NCBI GenBank assembly: GCA_030608725.1
Contig: JAUWDP010000060.1
Location: 1 to 6,589, forward strand
Reading direction: 5' to 3'
From: Candidatus Bathyarchaeota archaeon
GTDB lineage: Archaea > Thermoproteota > Bathyarchaeia > TCS64
DNA length: 6,589 bases
Shown here: in pieces, positions 5,585 to 6,589 of the stretch
How the letters are laid out: every line of letters starts with the position of its first letter
How positions within the stretch are numbered: position 1 is the first letter of the stretch
Program-made: the position numbers and the translations under genes
The notes under the pieces: generated by a model
Seen by the model: the letters and a program-made list of their open reading frames with translations, nothing else
Database searches by the model: none
Told to the model about the DNA's origin: nothing

Positions 5585-6504
5585 TCCTCTGGTTCCTCCT
5601 TTTCCTCGTCGGTATCCGCTGAGCGTACGCTGTAGAGCCCTCGCGCCTTCTGCATCCCCATGTCCATCTCGACTATGTCCTCGGAGGTCTCGCCCCTCTC
5701 GATCTTCCCCGCCAGCTCGGTGAGCTTCTCGGTGAGGATTTTCCCGGCCTCGGTGACTATCCTCTCGGGGGGCAGGCCTCCCGTCGACTCCACGGTGAAC
5801 AGGAACGTCTTGTCCTTCATGCCCTGGGTCAGGGCGGCGGGGTCCACCGGGCACGCGTTGACGCAGTCCCCGCAGAGGATGCACGCGTATATGTCTGCCA
5901 CGCGAAGCTTCCCTCCCTCTATCTCGAAGACGTTCGTCGGGCAAGCCTCCATGCATTTCGCGCAGGCCGTGCAGGTCTTCCCGTCGATCTCTATAACGCC
6001 TATATGCTGGTATACGGCTTCTGAGACCGGCTGCCACTTCGCGTGGGTCTTGCCTGTCCCAAGGCGGGCGTAGGCCTCGAGCCTGACGGCTTGTCCCGGG
6101 GCCAGCTTGGTTATCGGTATATTGGGGCTCACGGGGATGACCCCCGGGTCCTCGGATACGAGATCCCCTGAGGTGACCGTCCTGATCTCGTCTTCAGTCT
6201 CTACGTCCAATGTAAGTACGACTCTGCAGAGGCCGCAGCCGAGTTCGCTTTCGCACTCGCAGTTCTCGGGGAGGACGTAGCTGTCTAGGTCGGTCTTGAG
6301 GGGGATGAGCCCTATCCTGTGGGCCATGACCTCATCAGCGACTACAGAGGAGTTGTCGAAGACGAAGAGGTCGTCTATTGTGAAGCACGGGACGTCGGCG
6401 ATCATCGTGCGTCTGAAGGCGTTCGCGAAGGCGACGTCGACGTCCTCAAGGACGAATCTGACTGTGTCCTCCGTGAGGCTGAGAATCTCTACCTTCAATG
6501 TCAT
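5581..6504 (-). CDS. rpoD: DNA-directed RNA polymerase subunit D (Rpo3) with a two-cluster ferredoxin-like domain
   Basis: The 307-residue protein is the archaeal counterpart of eukaryotic Rpb3 and the bacterial alpha N-terminal domain; it pairs with subunit L to begin RNA polymerase assembly. Residues 1-65 hold the alpha-like dimerisation motif (NAFRRTMIADVPCFTID, then MAHRIGLIPL). CEC...CGLC (Cys82, 84, 90, 93) matches the Rpb3-type zinc site. KLAPGQAVRLEAYARLGTGKTHAKW (133-157) is a conserved D-subunit block. The domain at about 170-225 has two complete CxxCxxCxxxCP sets (Cys178/181/184/188 and Cys208/211/214/218), predicting two [4Fe-4S] clusters, unlike D subunits that keep one or none. 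The C-terminus returns to the alpha-like fold and ends in an acidic tail (DTDEEKEEPEE). ATG 6504 lies 12 bases after the S11 stop, with only a weak GTAGGG before it. Despite the symbol this is not the bacterial sigma factor. Confidence 0.98.
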   Translation of the reverse strand: MTLKVEILSLTEDTVRFVLEDVDVAFANAFRRTMIADVPCFTIDDLFVFDNSSVVADEVMAHRIGLIPLKTDLDSYVLPENCECESELGCGLCRVVLTLDVETEDEIRTVTSGDLVSEDPGVIPVSPNIPITKLAPGQAVRLEAYARLGTGKTHAKWQPVSEAVYQHIGVIEIDGKTCTACAKCMEACPTNVFEIEGGKLRVADIYACILCGDCVNACPVDPAALTQGMKDKTFLFTVESTGGLPPERIVTEAGKILTEKLTELAGKIERGETSEDIVEMDMGMQKARGLYSVRSADTDEEKEEPEE

Positions 6505-6516
6505 CCCTACAAGGTT

Positions 6517-6589
6517 CTAAGGCCTGCGGCCCCTTCTCCCGCCGGGCTTCCGTGTCCCGTCGTGGGGGACCGGTGTGGTCTCCTCGATC
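6517..6589 (-). CDS. rps11: Small-subunit ribosomal protein S11, C-terminal end (cut by the window edge)
   Basis: Only the last 23 codons are present. They read IEETTPVPHDGTRKPGGRRG then RRP and TAG, the hallmark S11 C-terminus: VPHDGTRKPGG followed by an Arg/Gly tail that contacts 16S rRNA near the platform and E/P-site mRNA. The stop lies 12 bases upstream of the RpoD start, and S11-RpoD-L18e is a classic archaeal operon order. The rest of the gene lies to the right of the window. Confidence 0.95.
   Translation of the reverse strand, partial: IEETTPVPHDGTRKPGGRRGRRP

Noticed and set aside
5585..6037. A long open frame extending L18e upstream by about 150 codons within rpoD
   Set aside because: It lies on the same strand in another frame under a certain rpoD gene, is Arg/Gly-rich and low in complexity as expected of a GC-rich shadow, and L18e is already full length from ATG 5584.

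Overview
The window is archaeal. The firmest evidence is at the right-hand end, where the minus strand reads S11 C-terminus, RNA polymerase subunit D (with a ferredoxin-like insert), then ribosomal protein L18e. That order and the L18e family occur in archaea, and the eukaryotic counterparts are scattered. Other signs agree: TATA-like boxes 20-30 bases before several starts, T-rich tracts after stops, and a mixture of Shine-Dalgarno (SD) and near-leaderless starts. The sequence is GC-rich with AT-rich intergenic gaps. A mesophilic TACK or Asgard lineage (for example Bathyarchaeia-like) would fit the mix of CoA-transferase, peptidase and ECF uptake genes. That placement is inference; no marker here fixes the lineage.

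Layout, left to right: (1) 40-816 (-), an unrecognised soluble protein with an HEVIH zincin-type motif; (2) 889-1479 (-), a membrane protein resembling an ECF transporter S component; (3) 1561-2886 (-), an M28-family metallopeptidase with all metal ligands; (4) 2988-4175 (-), a class III (CaiB/BaiF) CoA-transferase; (5) a 253-base divergent intergenic region; (6) 4429-5133 (+), a rhomboid intramembrane serine protease, the only plus-strand gene; (7) 5237-5584 (-) L18e, 5581-6504 (-) RpoD and 6517-6589 (-) the S11 tail, a tightly packed operon transcribed leftward.

The ribosomal/RNA polymerase genes are clearly co-transcribed: a 12-base gap separates S11 from RpoD, and RpoD and L18e share an ATGA stop/start overlap. 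The other minus-strand genes are separated by gaps of 72-101 bases, several holding promoter- or terminator-like elements, so they look like single transcription units. M28 peptidase, rhomboid protease, ECF uptake and CoA-transferase would suit an organism living on peptides and organic acids, but the sequence does not tie them into one pathway. I see no mobile element, CRISPR array, tRNA or rRNA. I found no convincing undescribed system. The most open item is the HEVIH protein at the left end.
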